Assembly (NCBI RefSeq): GCF_022539315.1 | Contig: NC_066313.1 | Coordinates: forward strand, 26,759,059 to 26,823,058 | Direction of reading: 5' to 3' | Origin: Serinus canaria | Taxonomy: Eukaryota > Chordata > Aves > Passeriformes > Fringillidae | DNA: 64,000 nt | Shown here: positions 1-12,000 of the stretch, piece after piece | Layout: each line of letters starts with the position of its first letter | Position numbering within the stretch: position 1 is the first letter of the stretch | The notes under the pieces: model-generated | What the model saw: the letters and a program-made list of their open reading frames with translations, nothing else | What the model was told of the DNA's origin: nothing | The model's database searches: none | Position numbers and translations under genes: made by a program

Positions 1-3000
1 CCTCTTCAATTTTTTGCCCACCATCAGGTTTTCTTTCTTCTCTGAGTGGTCTTTCCTTACTAGAATATTCTAGCCTTTCAGCCTTCAGGATGCTGCACAG
101 CACAGTTCTGAACCGGCAGCAAAGATTGCTGAGAGCAGAAAGTAATTGGGGTTTTTGAGGGGATTTTTTTTCGTGGGTAGATGGAAACACAGAAGAAAGA
201 GTCTGCTCTGGTGTTGGTATGGAAGCTAAGCTGGTAGTCTCAGACTTGCCATAACAGATACAGTGACCAAGACACATGAGAAACGAGATGTATGCAGACA
301 GTCATTGCAAAGATAAAGCTGTGGATGCAGAGAGTTTCTCCAGTGAGCTTTGGAGGTCCTGCTTTGACTGTCCCTCTCTAAAAAGGAAAGCTATGGGTAG
401 GTAAAGCAGGCTGGCAGCAGGGAGACCGATCATCCATGCTGGTTAATGTCAGAGAGTCAAAAGGCATGTTCCTTGTGCCTGCCCCTAAAAGAAGCCCAAG
501 TACTCATTGCTCTGCACAAAAGCTGCCAAGAGAACTCAAGCCACCAGCTGTGTAAGGAAGCAGTGGTACCACAGCTGAATAATCCCCCTCCTCACAACAA
601 GATGCTCCCTTTAAATCCTGAAGAAACTTTCTCTTTGGTCACTGACCTTATGTGTCCCAGGAGGTGGAGGAAGCATTTTTTTCTTCTTCAATTTGAGCCC
701 CTGAATACCATCAACTTCCAAGGCTGTGACTTGCAAAATCCATGGGATTTTGATTTTTTTTCTTTCAGGGGGTGAGAAGCCCTAAATGTACTTTAGATCC
801 AGAACAGGCAGGCAAGCCCTGAGATGGGATGTGTGCCTAGCATCTTGCTGACTGGTCTTGGGAATCCTCTCTCTCCTGTCTCACTATTTTACTAGGAGTC
901 ACTGCCTCCAAGCACCACAAAAATTATGAATCTGAGTATGGGGCTGAGAAATGAGGTGGAAAAAGAGAGCTGGAAAAATACTGATGAGGATGCTGCAGGG
1001 TCAGTGTTTCTGTTAGTGGCTTGTCACTAAAACCATGGTGGGTTTTGGGGCTCCTGTGAGAATGCAGAGACCAAATGTGGCATTGGGGTTCAGAACTTAA
1101 AACACAAACTGTATGAGCTAGCTTACTTATTCTGAAACCAAAGAGGAAGCAACAAAAATGGACCAAACCTCAGAAGATATACCCGATTTTACTCTAGAAA
1201 TTGGAGATATAATTTAAAATAAATCTGGGTGCTTTTTACCTGCTGTAGGTGATATTCAAGCCCCACTTTTTATCTTTTTATCTACTCACGAAATCAGATT
1301 TTTGGGATGATTAGAACCTTGAAGCTATTCAAGCCTTAGGATGGCTCGTTTTTAAAGAGAGATGCATGATATAAAAGCTGAGACCTCTGCATTTTAACTC
1401 ATGAGGTTTGATCACACTGCTATTGCCTCCTCCTTAGAGATGCTACCCCTCTTCATCTCCTGAGAGTCCCGTGGAAGAGGGCTCCCATGGTGGGCACCTT
1501 GGCAAGTAAGCTCTGCAGGCTGCCCGTGCTTTTGGTATCACAGGATCCCAAGGAAAGCCTCAGTTTGAATAAATACAGAGATGTGCCTTGCACCTCTAGG
1601 TCCACGGACAAGGGGCAGATGTCCCCCAGTGCCCCGCGGCCAGGCTGGCAGCACACACAGAGCAGCTCACAGGGACCCGTGCCCGAGGTGCCAGCCCAGC
1701 TGGCTCTCCAGATGTACCCCTGCCTTACCTCACTGCTGGAGAAGAGCCAAGTGTGGATGTGGGCTGGCTTGGAGCTTGGTGATTGCTGCTTCTGCAGAGG
1801 TCTTGATCCGGGCCCCAAACCCACAAAGCAGCTTGGATCAAAACAGAACCGGGCAGGCTCTTCATCCAAATCACAGCTGGCCCCTACCGCGCTGCGGCTG
1901 CTTCTGCTCTGGCATGCTGCAGTTTGTCTCTTCTCCTTTCTCACTTCCTGATGCACTTCTGCCTGGCTACAAAGCATGAACTTTGTTATCAAGGGCTGAT
2001 AAGCTAAACCACATCCTACAACAGCAAATGCAATCATGAAATAAGCAGTACCCAGGTGTCCTTGCAACTGAGGAGACCTGCCCTGGGTCATAGTGCCAAA
2101 TATTTGCTTGTCTTGCTAACTCAGCCACCCCCAGGACTGACAGAGGGGAAATAAAACATCCCTCTCCCCAAAATATTGCTAAACAGGAGTTAGAAGTGAA
2201 TAATGGGAAGTGAGAGACAAGTTGATTTAATTGCTAGCCTGCACAAAGACTTGGAGTCCTGTCACTCCCAAGGGCTAGGGGGCTTTGGGATTGAACTCCT
2301 GCCCAGGGGCATCCAGCTGTGCACCGCTGGCATGTGGCAGGATCCCAGAAAGAACCAGGCTCCAGAGAGGTGTCATTATCTGTGGCAAGCAAAGGCATGT
2401 TTGCCACGAACCTCAGTCCCTGGTGTTCAAGGCTACAGGAGGCACAGTGCTATGAAAGTACAAGGGCTGATTTACCAGCACATCTGTGACCTGGCACTGC
2501 CACGTGTAGCTGGGAAGGGAGCTGCCCTTGTGCAGAGACCATCTGGCCCTCTGTTGCTTCAAGTCCTATTTCTGCTTTGCCAGTCTCAGCACACCTGGAA
2601 GAAGACACAAGTCATGGCAACACTCCTCATCCCACTGTCATCCTGCCCCAAGAACAGCTGCCCTGGGAAGTTGCTGTGGGCTCCCTTTCTCTGCAGCCCT
2701 TGCCTGCTGGCGTTTGATTTTCTCACTCCCTGCCTCCCTTGTTCTGCTGTTTCTGACTCCTCATTCAGGGAATGACACACCAAGGGATATATATGCTCCT
2801 GCTGCTCATAAATCCTTGGAGGGCACAATAGCACCCGAACCACTGAGCTGCTTCTTTTCAGTGCCTCTCTTTTTTAACCAGACCCCTTTTCTCTCTTGCT
2901 AGTTGCTGGGATCTTTGTTCTCGTGCCTTTTTGTGTCTCTTCAGTTCCCATCAAGGTGTTGCTACTGATAAAAGCTTGCAGATATGCCACGGGGGGTGTC

Positions 3001-5123
3001 CTTTGCCTAAGGAGTGTCTGACACATTCTGTGGGAACTCCCCCCTCCCCTGCAGCCCTTACCCCTCACACACATGAGCACAGACCTGGCTGAGCCCGGCA
3101 GTCCTGGCTTTTCCATGTGTGAGAAGACAAGGACACAATGGCACCCAGCCCAGCCCACGAGCCCCACAGCATCCTCACCCAGCCAGGTTCACTCACCTCC
3201 CCAGATCTCGGTGCCTCAGCCCACGAACTCTGTGTCCGCTCAGCCAGGTGGGCTCACACATCTGCCCCTCGCTGTCCCCTGGAGGCTCAGCTCGTGGGGA
3301 AGAGCAGCTCAACCCCCAGCGTTTCCTCACCGCTGTCTGAGTGAGCAGCAGGTAAGACCAGATTACTGGGGTGTGTGTTGGAGGCTACACCCTGATGCTG
3401 CAAATCCCAACATGCCTGCCACCCCGCAGTGCTGGCTCCAGAAAGTAGGAGCAGGGACCCAGCAGGAGGAAGGATGCAGGGAGCTGAGAAGGCAAGGAAA
3501 GAGGTGAAATGCACGCTACAAGAGAGAGGCTGCTCAGGTCTGAAAGGATGACTGATAAACCACAGTGCTCTTCAGACTTCTTTGTGCAGCAAAATGTGGG
3601 AGAGCAGAGCAAAGCTGTGAATCTCTTTACGGAAAAAGTACAACACAGCCAGAACAGCCCTGCTTCGCTTTCTGAATGATTTAGACAGGAAAAGCAGAAA
3701 CCTGTGGATGCAGAGGAGTTTAACCTTCCAAGCAGTGGGAATAGCTGGCACTTTCCAGGTTGGCGGGGGGAATGGCAGTCTTCTGTCCCGGGACATTTCA
3801 GCTCCCTGGTCACACAGCTCACATTTTCCTGGGCTTCCAGGGGCTCTTAGGAAAGGGGTTCTCAATAAGAAGGGGGGCAGCCACCCTGTTGTGTCTTCTA
3901 GGAGAAGGGCAAGGGCTGATCTTGGGAAAGAACAGTCCATGGGGAAGAAAATGAGGGAGGTGAAGGGAGACCTGCCAGGGAAAGAGTTAAGAGAGGCAGG
4001 GAGCAGCTGGGCTGTGTCTGTTTTCTGTAGCTGTGTGGGCTGCAGGCTAGAAAAGAACAATCTCCAGCCTGGAGGAGGCAGATGAGGGAGTGTCTTCAAG
4101 AACAGTGGATGTGGATGAGGGAGGTAGCAGGTTGTCCCCTCTCTACTCCCATGAGCTGTCACTGCAGGGAAACTCTCTGTGTCCCCAAAAGGTTTGGTGA
4201 CAAAGCACTGACGAGCTGGTGGGTCTGGCAACAGCTGCTTGGTGCTTCTGGCTCTTGTTTGGGAGGCTCAGTCTGCTGCTGAGCAGGTCTTGGGCTGCCT
4301 CCTGCTGAAGAAGTGACTGGACTGTGGAGGAAGACAACCACATCATCTCCTGATAGGATAGCACAGGCCACAGGTACGACACAGATGCTGTCCCCATCCA
4401 TGTGAGCTCCCTGTGATGGATACCACCCCAGAGCCCTAGCTCAGAGCTCTCCCACCATGCTGCCCAGGCTCTAGCACTGGTGTGGATGACCTTGCAGGGC
4501 CAACCCAGCAGGGTTCTGCAGGCCACAGGGTCCCAGGTGCTGGCAGGCACGCCTGGACAGCCCACGGTCACTGCCCAGGGCTGGGGCTACCCCTGCTTTG
4601 CAGTGCTGGGCTGGAGCTGCTGTGAGAGCTGCTGTTGGGCAGAGGCTATGGAAAACCACAGGAGGGGATTCGAGCAGCTGCAAGGCTGGAGTTGAAGGTG
4701 GTGAAGTTTTGGCAGGGACAGGATGGAGCTGGTGTGGCTGTATCTGGTGCTGATCCACGTGCAGCACGTCACTGCTGTGACCTGGCTGTAAATATGCTTT
4801 GTGCTTGTATTGTCTGGGTTGGAAAGCCACCTAGGGAGGTGCTATCTCCAAAGAAAATAGGGTGAGAACAGGATAGAAGAAGGAACCTGGGCAACCAAAA
4901 AGCAGAAGGGGCATCTCTGGGAACATGGAGGGAGAGAGATGGTAAGACTGAAGAGGTGCAGGCCATAATGGGCAGCAAGAATGTCCAATTCACAGACAAC
5001 ATGGCCACATCCCCCTTCCCTGCCCCATTTCTGCTCTAAGATATGGCTAGAGAGGGTTAGTCCTGCAGAGGTAAGGCCCTGGCTCTAGCCCATCTGCAAC
5101 TGAACCTCTGCCCTGCCCCACAG
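1..5123. other. Gene-free stretch upstream of the WNT relic
   Basis: I recognise no exon, RNA gene or intact mobile element here. Several open frames of 100-210 codons overlap one another on opposite strands between 1.4 and 5.0 kb. They show no family motif and are what GC-rich DNA gives by chance. The first (signal-peptide) exon of the WNT relic would lie somewhere in this stretch if it survives, but I could not find it. Confidence 0.5.
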
Positions 5124-7430
5124 TTCCCTGGCCAAGCAGACTTCCCTGCAGGCAGTCCTCTGGGACCCCAGGGGCTGTGATGGCCTGATGGGGCTGGAGG
5201 AAGAGCAGGTCCCCATTTGCCAGAGGCAGGTGGAAGCCCTGGAGGCGGTGAAGCCATGGAGGCGGTGAAGGGAGGCATGGACCTGGCTGTCCTCGAGTGC
5301 CAGTGCCAGTTTCACTCTCGCCGCTGGAACTGCTCCACCCTGCAAGGGCTGCAGGCCTTTGGCAAGGCCACCATCCAAGGTCAGCGAGGGCAGGCTTGGC
5401 ATGGTGTCCCTCCAGTATGCCCACTGTCCCCTTGACACATCAGCCTTTCCTGGGCTATGTTGCACTGCACCCATCCCCAGAGTGGCCAGTCCTCTTCCAC
5501 GTGCTAACATGTCTGTCAGCACAGAGCAAATTGAACCAAATGCTCTCATACACATTAGCATTCTGGAGAAACCTCTTCCCATTTGGCTTTTTGTTCTCAC
5601 TGGGCCATCCTGGGTACCAGCTCTGCAGACTGGTGAATTTCTCACTGACCCTGCCACCCACCGTGCCACAGAGCCATGTCACTTACTGACTCCCAGCCTT
5701 GGGAGCAGCTGCACCGGGTGAACTTCCTGACATATATTTCTCCCGAGCAGTCTCCATCTGAAGGCATCCTTCCTGCATGCAGTGACAGCCTCTCTTCCCA
5801 CACTCTGCCCCATAAGTGCCTTTGCCCTCTGCAGACTGGTGCCATTGCTCGTCCCGCTGCGGGCACATGGGAGTCCGCTAACATCCACCGCTGCTTTTGC
5901 TGTGAGCCGTGCCTGCAGCCGGGGGGAGCTGCATAGGGATATCATCCCTCATGATGGTGTGGCTGCGTCCGCAAGCTTCGAGGAGTCAGCCCTGAAGGTG
6001 AAGGAAGAAGAGGGTGGCAGGGAGCAGGTGGCAGAGGGGAAGGTCCATGGGGGAGACAGGCCAGAAAAGAGACGCTTTCATTCTCCGCAGGTCTTTGGGA
6101 GATCCTCTCAGGGCTTCTCTTTCCTTGTCACAAGGCTGCTTTCCCTCTGTGGGTTTCCAGCTCTGATAACCTGTCTTATGGGACTGCTTTCTCTCAGGCC
6201 TTCGTGGGCAGCCCTGAGAGGAGCCGCGGTGTCTCCTCCAGCCAGGCAGTCATGAACCTGCACAACAATGGGGCTGGGAGGGAGGTAAGGGCAGGAGCAA
6301 GGGCTGGGAGTGAGCCTGGCTGCAGGGGCTTCTCCCTGGCTTGGCACAGCTCAGTCCAGCCCCCACACCCCAAGAGACACTTCAGGGCAGCCAGGGGCTC
6401 CCAGAGGAGTCTGCATCCTGCTGCCTTTCCTAGCCCAGCACTGCACTGATTACCCTGAGCCGGCTCCTGCCTGTGTGGAGGGGGGATCCCAGCCTCCCCT
6501 ACTCAATTCCGTGCAGTCTCCTTTTCCGCACAGACCCCAGCTATGATTCGGGAAATCCCAGCTATGTTTCAGGAAATAATTTACTCTGTTCTGTTCTGAA
6601 GGGCTTCCCTGTCCCTCCAGCCTCTCTTCACTAAAGACAGACATCTGCAGGGCCCGCAGTCACATCTGGTCCCTTGAACATCCTCTACCTCTGGCCAGAT
6701 CTGGTCCCCTCCCCACAGCCCCGCAGGCCAGAATAGCACCCCATCCCTCTCTCTGCCTCAGGGATTTATCTTACAGACTCAAACCATCTTGTTTCCCACA
6801 GAGTAGATCTCCTTCTCTTCATACTGGCCTGGATTAAAAAGACACTTTTGCCCTTTCCCTTCCCCTTCCCATCCTTGATCTCCAGCCCCATGGGCAGAGT
6901 GCTGGGGGAACAGTAGCATATGGGATGTGTTGGGAAGGGTGTCCCTGGTCAGGCTGGCAGCTGCCTCCTGCTCCGCAGGCTCTCCTGGCCCACAGGAAGG
7001 TGCAGTCCAAGTGCCACGGCGTGTCGGGCTCCTGCGAGGTGCGCACCTGCTGGAAGCTCCTGCCTCCCTTCCGCCACGTGGGCAACGTCCTCAAGGAAGA
7101 GTTTGAGGGGGAACAGAGGTTTTCCCGAAGCGGTCGGTTCCCGCCAGCTCCTGGTGCCCAAGAGCACTCGCTTCAAGCCCTGCACGGCTCATAGCCTGGT
7201 CTGCCTGCGGGCCAGCCGGGACTTGTGCGAGCAGGACCCTCGGCACCTTGGCCACCTTGGGCATCTTGGGCTCCTCGGGCCGCCGAGCGAGCGGGCACGA
7301 CCGGCCAGGGACGGCTGCGAGCCGCGGGGCTGCGGCAGGGCCGAGGTGCGGGAGCGCCGCAGCTGCAATTCCGCTGCTGATCCTCCGCCAGGTGCAAGCA
7401 GGGCCGGCACCCCGTGGAGGTGCACAGGGG
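5124..7430 (+). pseudogene. Degenerate WNT4-like gene (unitary pseudogene candidate)
   Basis: Four exons of a secreted WNT ligand can be followed in order. Exon 2 (5124-5379, after a CCCCACAG acceptor, ending at AAG/GTCAGC) keeps the ECQCQF..RRWNCSTL..FGK block, whose spacing is that of WNT4. Exon 3 (about 5835-5961) keeps AFAVSRACSRGEL, but in a different frame from its first half. Exon 4 (about 6156-6284, donor GTAAGG) keeps an open [14 protein letters not shown] and [11 protein letters not shown]. Exon 5 (from 6979) keeps [15 protein letters not shown], the region around the palmitoleoylated serine of WNTs. The breaks are a 17-bp tandem duplication in exon 2, a frame change inside exon 3, lost sequence at the start of exon 4, a frame change near 7130, loss of most C-terminal cysteines, and a frame change plus TGA near the final CKQ..VEVH block. 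Splice sites survive, so it has introns and is not a retrocopy. Assignment to WNT4 or a WNT4 paralogue is by motif memory. Exon 1 was not found. Confidence 0.82.
5236..5269 (+). repeat. 17-bp tandem duplication inside WNT relic exon 2
   Basis: Bases 5236-5252 and 5253-5269 are two adjacent copies of a 17-bp unit that differ at one base. Seventeen is not a multiple of three, so the frame that enters the copy differs from the frame that leaves it and reads on into the ECQCQF motif. This is a direct inactivating lesion unless it is an assembly error. Confidence 0.85.
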
Positions 7431-7794
7431 AGTCCCTCGGGGCCGATGCCCAGCGGCGCCATCAGCTCCCGTGTGCTCCCCCCAGCAGCCTCCCTCCAGC
7501 CGCCGTGGGCTGTTGTGGTTTGAATTATTTTTCCCGGTGGGTGGAGGGTTGGAGGACACAGGCCAAATAAACCGCTAAACTTAAGGAAAAAACCCAGCAG
7601 AAGTGGAAAGCAAAGTGCACACAAAAGGTTCTTGCTCACATGCTGTGTTTGGGATGTGGAGAGTCCCTGTCTCTGGTCCCTCCACAGTCTCTGGACATGC
7701 AAGAAATGCCTTTTCCTTTGGCTGGAGAAATGTTTCCAGGAGGAGTTCCAGCAGCTGCCACAGTGAGGCTCCCCTCATTCAGTCTGATCTCAGT

Positions 7795-9040
7795 GCCAGG
7801 GAATGTTATGGAACAAGTTATCCTAAGCGCAATCACACAGTACAACCAGGGAATCGGCCCTAGCCTGGATGGGTTCATAAAAGGCAGGTCCTGCTTGGCC
7901 AAGCTGGTCTCCTTTTATCACCAGTGACCTGCCTAAGGATGAGGGAAAGGCCGTGCATGTTATCTTCTGCCTGGACTTCAGTAAAGCCTTGGATGCTCTT
8001 TCCCACAGCATTCTCCTGGAGAAGCTTGGAGCCCAGAGCCTGAGCAGGTGCATTCTTTGCTGGGCTAAAGACTGGCTGTGTGGCTGGGCCCAGAGAGTGG
8101 TGCTGGGTGGGTTTACATCCAGCTGGTCACCAGTGGGGCTCCCCAGGGCTCTGTACTGGGCCAGTCCTGTGTAAAAGCTTTATCAGTGGCCTGGATGAGG
8201 GGATTGAGGGTAAGCTCCTGGATGACACCAGGGTGGGTGGGAGTCTTGGTGTGCTGGAGGGCAGGAAGGCTCTGCAGAGGGTCTGGACAGGCTGGATTGA
8301 TGGGCTGGGGCCAATTGTGTGAGGTTCAATAAGGCCGAGTGCCAGGTCCTGCTTGTCAGTCAGAACAACCCCAGGTGGCAGCACAGGCTGGGGGCAGAGG
8401 GGCTGGGAAGCTGCCCAGGGGAAAAGGAGCTGGGGGTGCTGGTGACAGCAGCTGAACATGAGCCAGCTGTGCCCAGGTGGCTGAGAAGGCCCATGGCACC
8501 TGGATCAGCAGTAGTGTGGCAGCAGGAGCAGGGCAGGGATTGTTCTCTTGTATTCTGCACTGGTGAGGCCACACCTCCAGTGCTGTGTCCAGTTCTGGGC
8601 TCTTCACTGTCAGAAAGACACTGAGATGCTGGAGTGTGTCTAGAGAAGGGCAACAAAGCCTGTGAAGGGTCTGGAGTGGCAAAAGGAGCTGGGGTTGTTT
8701 AGCCTGGAAAAAAGGAGGCTCAGGGGAGCCCTGATCACCCTCTACAACTCCCTGAAAGGAGGCTGCAGCCAGGTGGGAGTTGATCTCTTCTACCAGGAAA
8801 CCAGTGACAAGACAAGAGGAAATGGCTCCAAGCTGTGCCAGGCAGATTTTAGAAAGAAAAATTTCTTCACTGAAAGGGTAGTCAGGCATTGGAAAAGGCT
8901 CCCCCAGGAACCCTTAGAAGTGGTCAAAAAACAAGTGGTTTTGGTGCTTTGTGATATGGTTTGGAGGGCATGGTGGTATTTGGTGAAAGGCCTTGACTGT
9001 CTTGATGGTCTTTAGAAACTTTAATCATTTTTCTGATTGC
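7795..9040 (+). mobile_element. CR1 LINE, 3' half of ORF2 plus tail, decayed
   Basis: Translated pieces in changing frames follow the reverse-transcriptase and C-terminal part of avian CR1 ORF2. They are, in order: a MEQVIL..GFIKGRSCL segment, [59 protein letters not shown] and [10 protein letters not shown]. The frame shifts several times, so it makes no enzyme. The end near 9,000-9,040 resembles the CR1 3' tail. It lies between the WNT relic and ACRBP, and its tail overlaps the ACRBP stop codon on the other strand. The 5' limit is approximate. Confidence 0.9.
9020..9025 (-). promoter_or_regulatory. ACRBP: Possible ACRBP poly(A) signal ATTAAA overlapping the stop codon
   Basis: The minus strand reads TGATTAAAG, so an ATTAAA hexamer starts on the last base of the TGA stop. 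It lies in sequence that looks like the CR1 tail. If used, the 3' UTR would be only tens of bases long. A more distal signal is equally possible. Confidence 0.35.
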
Positions 9041-12000
9041 TTCTTGGAGAGGCTCTGGAACCTCTCTTGCCACAGCTGCACCTCCTCGTCTCCCTCCCTC
9101 GCACTCAGCACCTGGTAGGCCATGTTACGGCTGCATTTCACACGAACCACCTGCAAGGAGAGCCTGGGTTCGTAGGCATGCTGCCACTGCCCACCCTTCC
9201 CCATGGAAAGAGACCTCCATGGTGGATGGCACCTGGAGGCTGGGATGACGGGGGCACCAGGGGGAAGAGAGGAGGACCAGCTGAACTGACAGATGAACTG
9301 TGTCTTTGCTAGGATACGGGCCAGTCCTGGGTCCTGCTCTGGTGATTTGGGGTTTTGCTCCTGCTTGGCAGATGGGGGAGATCCTGCCCTTCAGGGATAT
9401 ACAGGGATATCATCTCTCACATCGTCCGTGCAATTCCCACCCAGCAATGATGCCCCAGTTGTGCTGGGGTCACTGTTTGTCTCACCACCTCCCCCAAACA
9501 CACCCAAGTCTGTCCTCCTAGAAGGAAAAGCGATGGGCCAGTGAGCCCAGCAGGGGCCTGGGGCTGGCTGTGGAGGGGCCAGCCATGGAAGAGCAGGCTG
9601 TGCAAAAGGCAGCGTAGCTGCTTCTCACCCTCTCGTTGTAGATGCTCTTCAGGAGGCACTGGTAGCTCTTGAACATGCAGTAGTTGGGATGCTGAACCCC
9701 ACTCGAGTCACAGATCTGGTGACAAGGGAATGAAGGTCAGAGAAAGAGGAGGAGAAGGAGGGATGGGAACATCCACTGATGGTCACCCACCTTTCCCGAG
9801 CTATCCGCATCTGGGAAGGTTTCATACTCAGCCTTCAGCCAGAGGGTCACGGCAGGTTCCTTACAGCCATAGACGGCCATCCGGCTGCACCAGTACTCCA
9901 TCCTCATCCCTCTCAAAATGTTCATGTTGTAGTCGTCCAGCGTCTGTGAGGACATGGACTGCAAAGGGGTGGGAGAAAGTGAGCCGTGCTTCTTCCTCCC
10001 CTTCCCCAGCTCCCATCCAGGCTCCTCCTGAGAGAGCAGCAGGATGCAGAGCTCGCTCGGTACCTTGTCCTCTACGTGCCCGTGCTGGGCGGAGATCTCG
10101 GGGTTGATGTAGGCGGAGAAGCTGCCCGAGTCGCAGTGAACGCGGTTCAGGGTCTCGATGTTCTGGCACTGCTCCCTCTTCAGCGAGCAGAAAGCGCAGT
10201 CGGGGCACAGGTCCACGTGCTGCCGCCCGAGGCTGTCACACACCTGGGGTGGATCCAGCGGGGAGTCAGGGGGGAAAAGGAGACTGAGAATCTCCCCAAA
10301 GAGGAGGCTGAGGAGTTGCCGTATTCCTGGCTTGGAGCCTGCCTCCCTGGTCAGCCAGGTCAGCTTCTCTCAGGAGGTGGCCTGCGCACAGCGGGGGGCA
10401 GAGGTGGACACTGGTGTCTTTACCGAGTCTCCGAACCCAAAGACTCTTTTTTCCATCTCCTTCCAGGCCATGGTGAGCCTCGACGAGAGGCAATTTCCCT
10501 CCAGCACTGCGTAGCACAGGACCAGCAGGGCCTCATCGTTCTGCAGGGCTAGAAGGCTGACAGAGAAAGGGAAGGAGGGAGTCATTCCTTGCCACAAAAT
10601 GAAGAGATGCATCTTCAGTTAGAAACTGAAAGCAACCCCCAAACAAAGTAAAAAATCCCTTCCCAAAGAAACCTTGGGCTCTTGGCTTAGCTGCACAGAG
10701 GAATGGGGCTCCCTGCAGGGTCTGCACATGCCTGTGTGACACAGAGGCTGCAGGGGGGTTCCTGTGCATTTGGGGGGACTGGATGAGAGGGACTGGATGA
10801 GGAGCACAGCTCGAAGAGCTTTCCCAAGGCCCCTGCAGCAGCTGCTGCCTAATTTCATCCATGTGAGTGCACAGTGAGGAGATGTTTGTTAGATGTGTGC
10901 TGAGTGTTGAACGTTGGGCAGCCCCGTTTGCGTCTGGAGGATGTCACATATTAAGCCTCCCTCCCAAGTATTTGACAGAAATGGGAAAAAACTTATTAGC
11001 CATGAATTTACTGTTCATCCGAACTGACATGGGTAGCTAAAAGTAGAAAATTTAAGGACAATGGGATCAGAGCAATGAGAATATTTGGCATCTCTTAGGA
11101 ACAATGGAATTTGTAAACATGTTACAGAACTGTTAGCAGACAGGGATGGTTGGTTTCAATCATCATCAATGATGCAGAAGAGGTAAACATGCTCATTAGA
11201 TATTTGCCTCTTGTGTCTGGAGACAAAGCCAGTGATAAATAAACAAACTTTGATCTGACAGAATGTAAAGAAGAGCAGCAACTGCTTATATTAAAATGCT
11301 CTTAAAATGCATGCACGGGCTAACATGTATGGACAAGTTTTCCTGAGAATATTTGAAACTTTTTGGAGACCTTCAGATTAGCATTAAAAAAAAAATAAGA
11401 AGAGGTAGAGAACATGAAGGAAGGTCATGAAGATGAGATTTCCTAAGGCCTGGAAAACTTTCACCTAGAGGTAGAAGGTAGGAAAGCATCTCTCAGCTGA
11501 GCAAAGACACAGTGGGTCTCCACTCAGTCAAACAGCCAAGTTCTGCCGAGGAGGGCTTCAGCTGGAAAGCCCTCCTTGTCAGCAGGTGGAAGAGTAATGA
11601 CTTCTGGTGACTGGAATTTGGGGTGTGACCCATTCAAACCAGAAGCAAACTACATCTTCCTGACACCAAGGGTGTTTAGCATGGGAGCAGCTGATGGGGG
11701 CTTCCTCCACAGCTCAGGGACTTCAAAAAGATATCCCAAACTTCTGTTAGGAGAGGAGCCTGTGGCTCAACCACATAGCACTGCTGTTTCCTTTGGGGCT
11801 CACTAGACATGATTTCATGTCCTGTGCTGAGCAGGAGGATCAGGGCAATTCCAGACCTGAATGTTAAAAGTGATGAGCTTCACAGAAAAATGATTTGTGC
11901 CACACTGCCTAAGTTTACCAAGAAATTCTGCTGTGCTCTCTGTCACATCCTTTTCTGCCTCTATCTCTGCTCTCCATCTCTGCTGTGAGGTTTCTCTGGC

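Noticed and set aside
1453..2091. 212-codon minus-strand open frame
   Set aside because: It overlaps two plus-strand open frames over the same bases, has no family motif or compositional sign of coding, and lies in GC-rich DNA where such frames are common.
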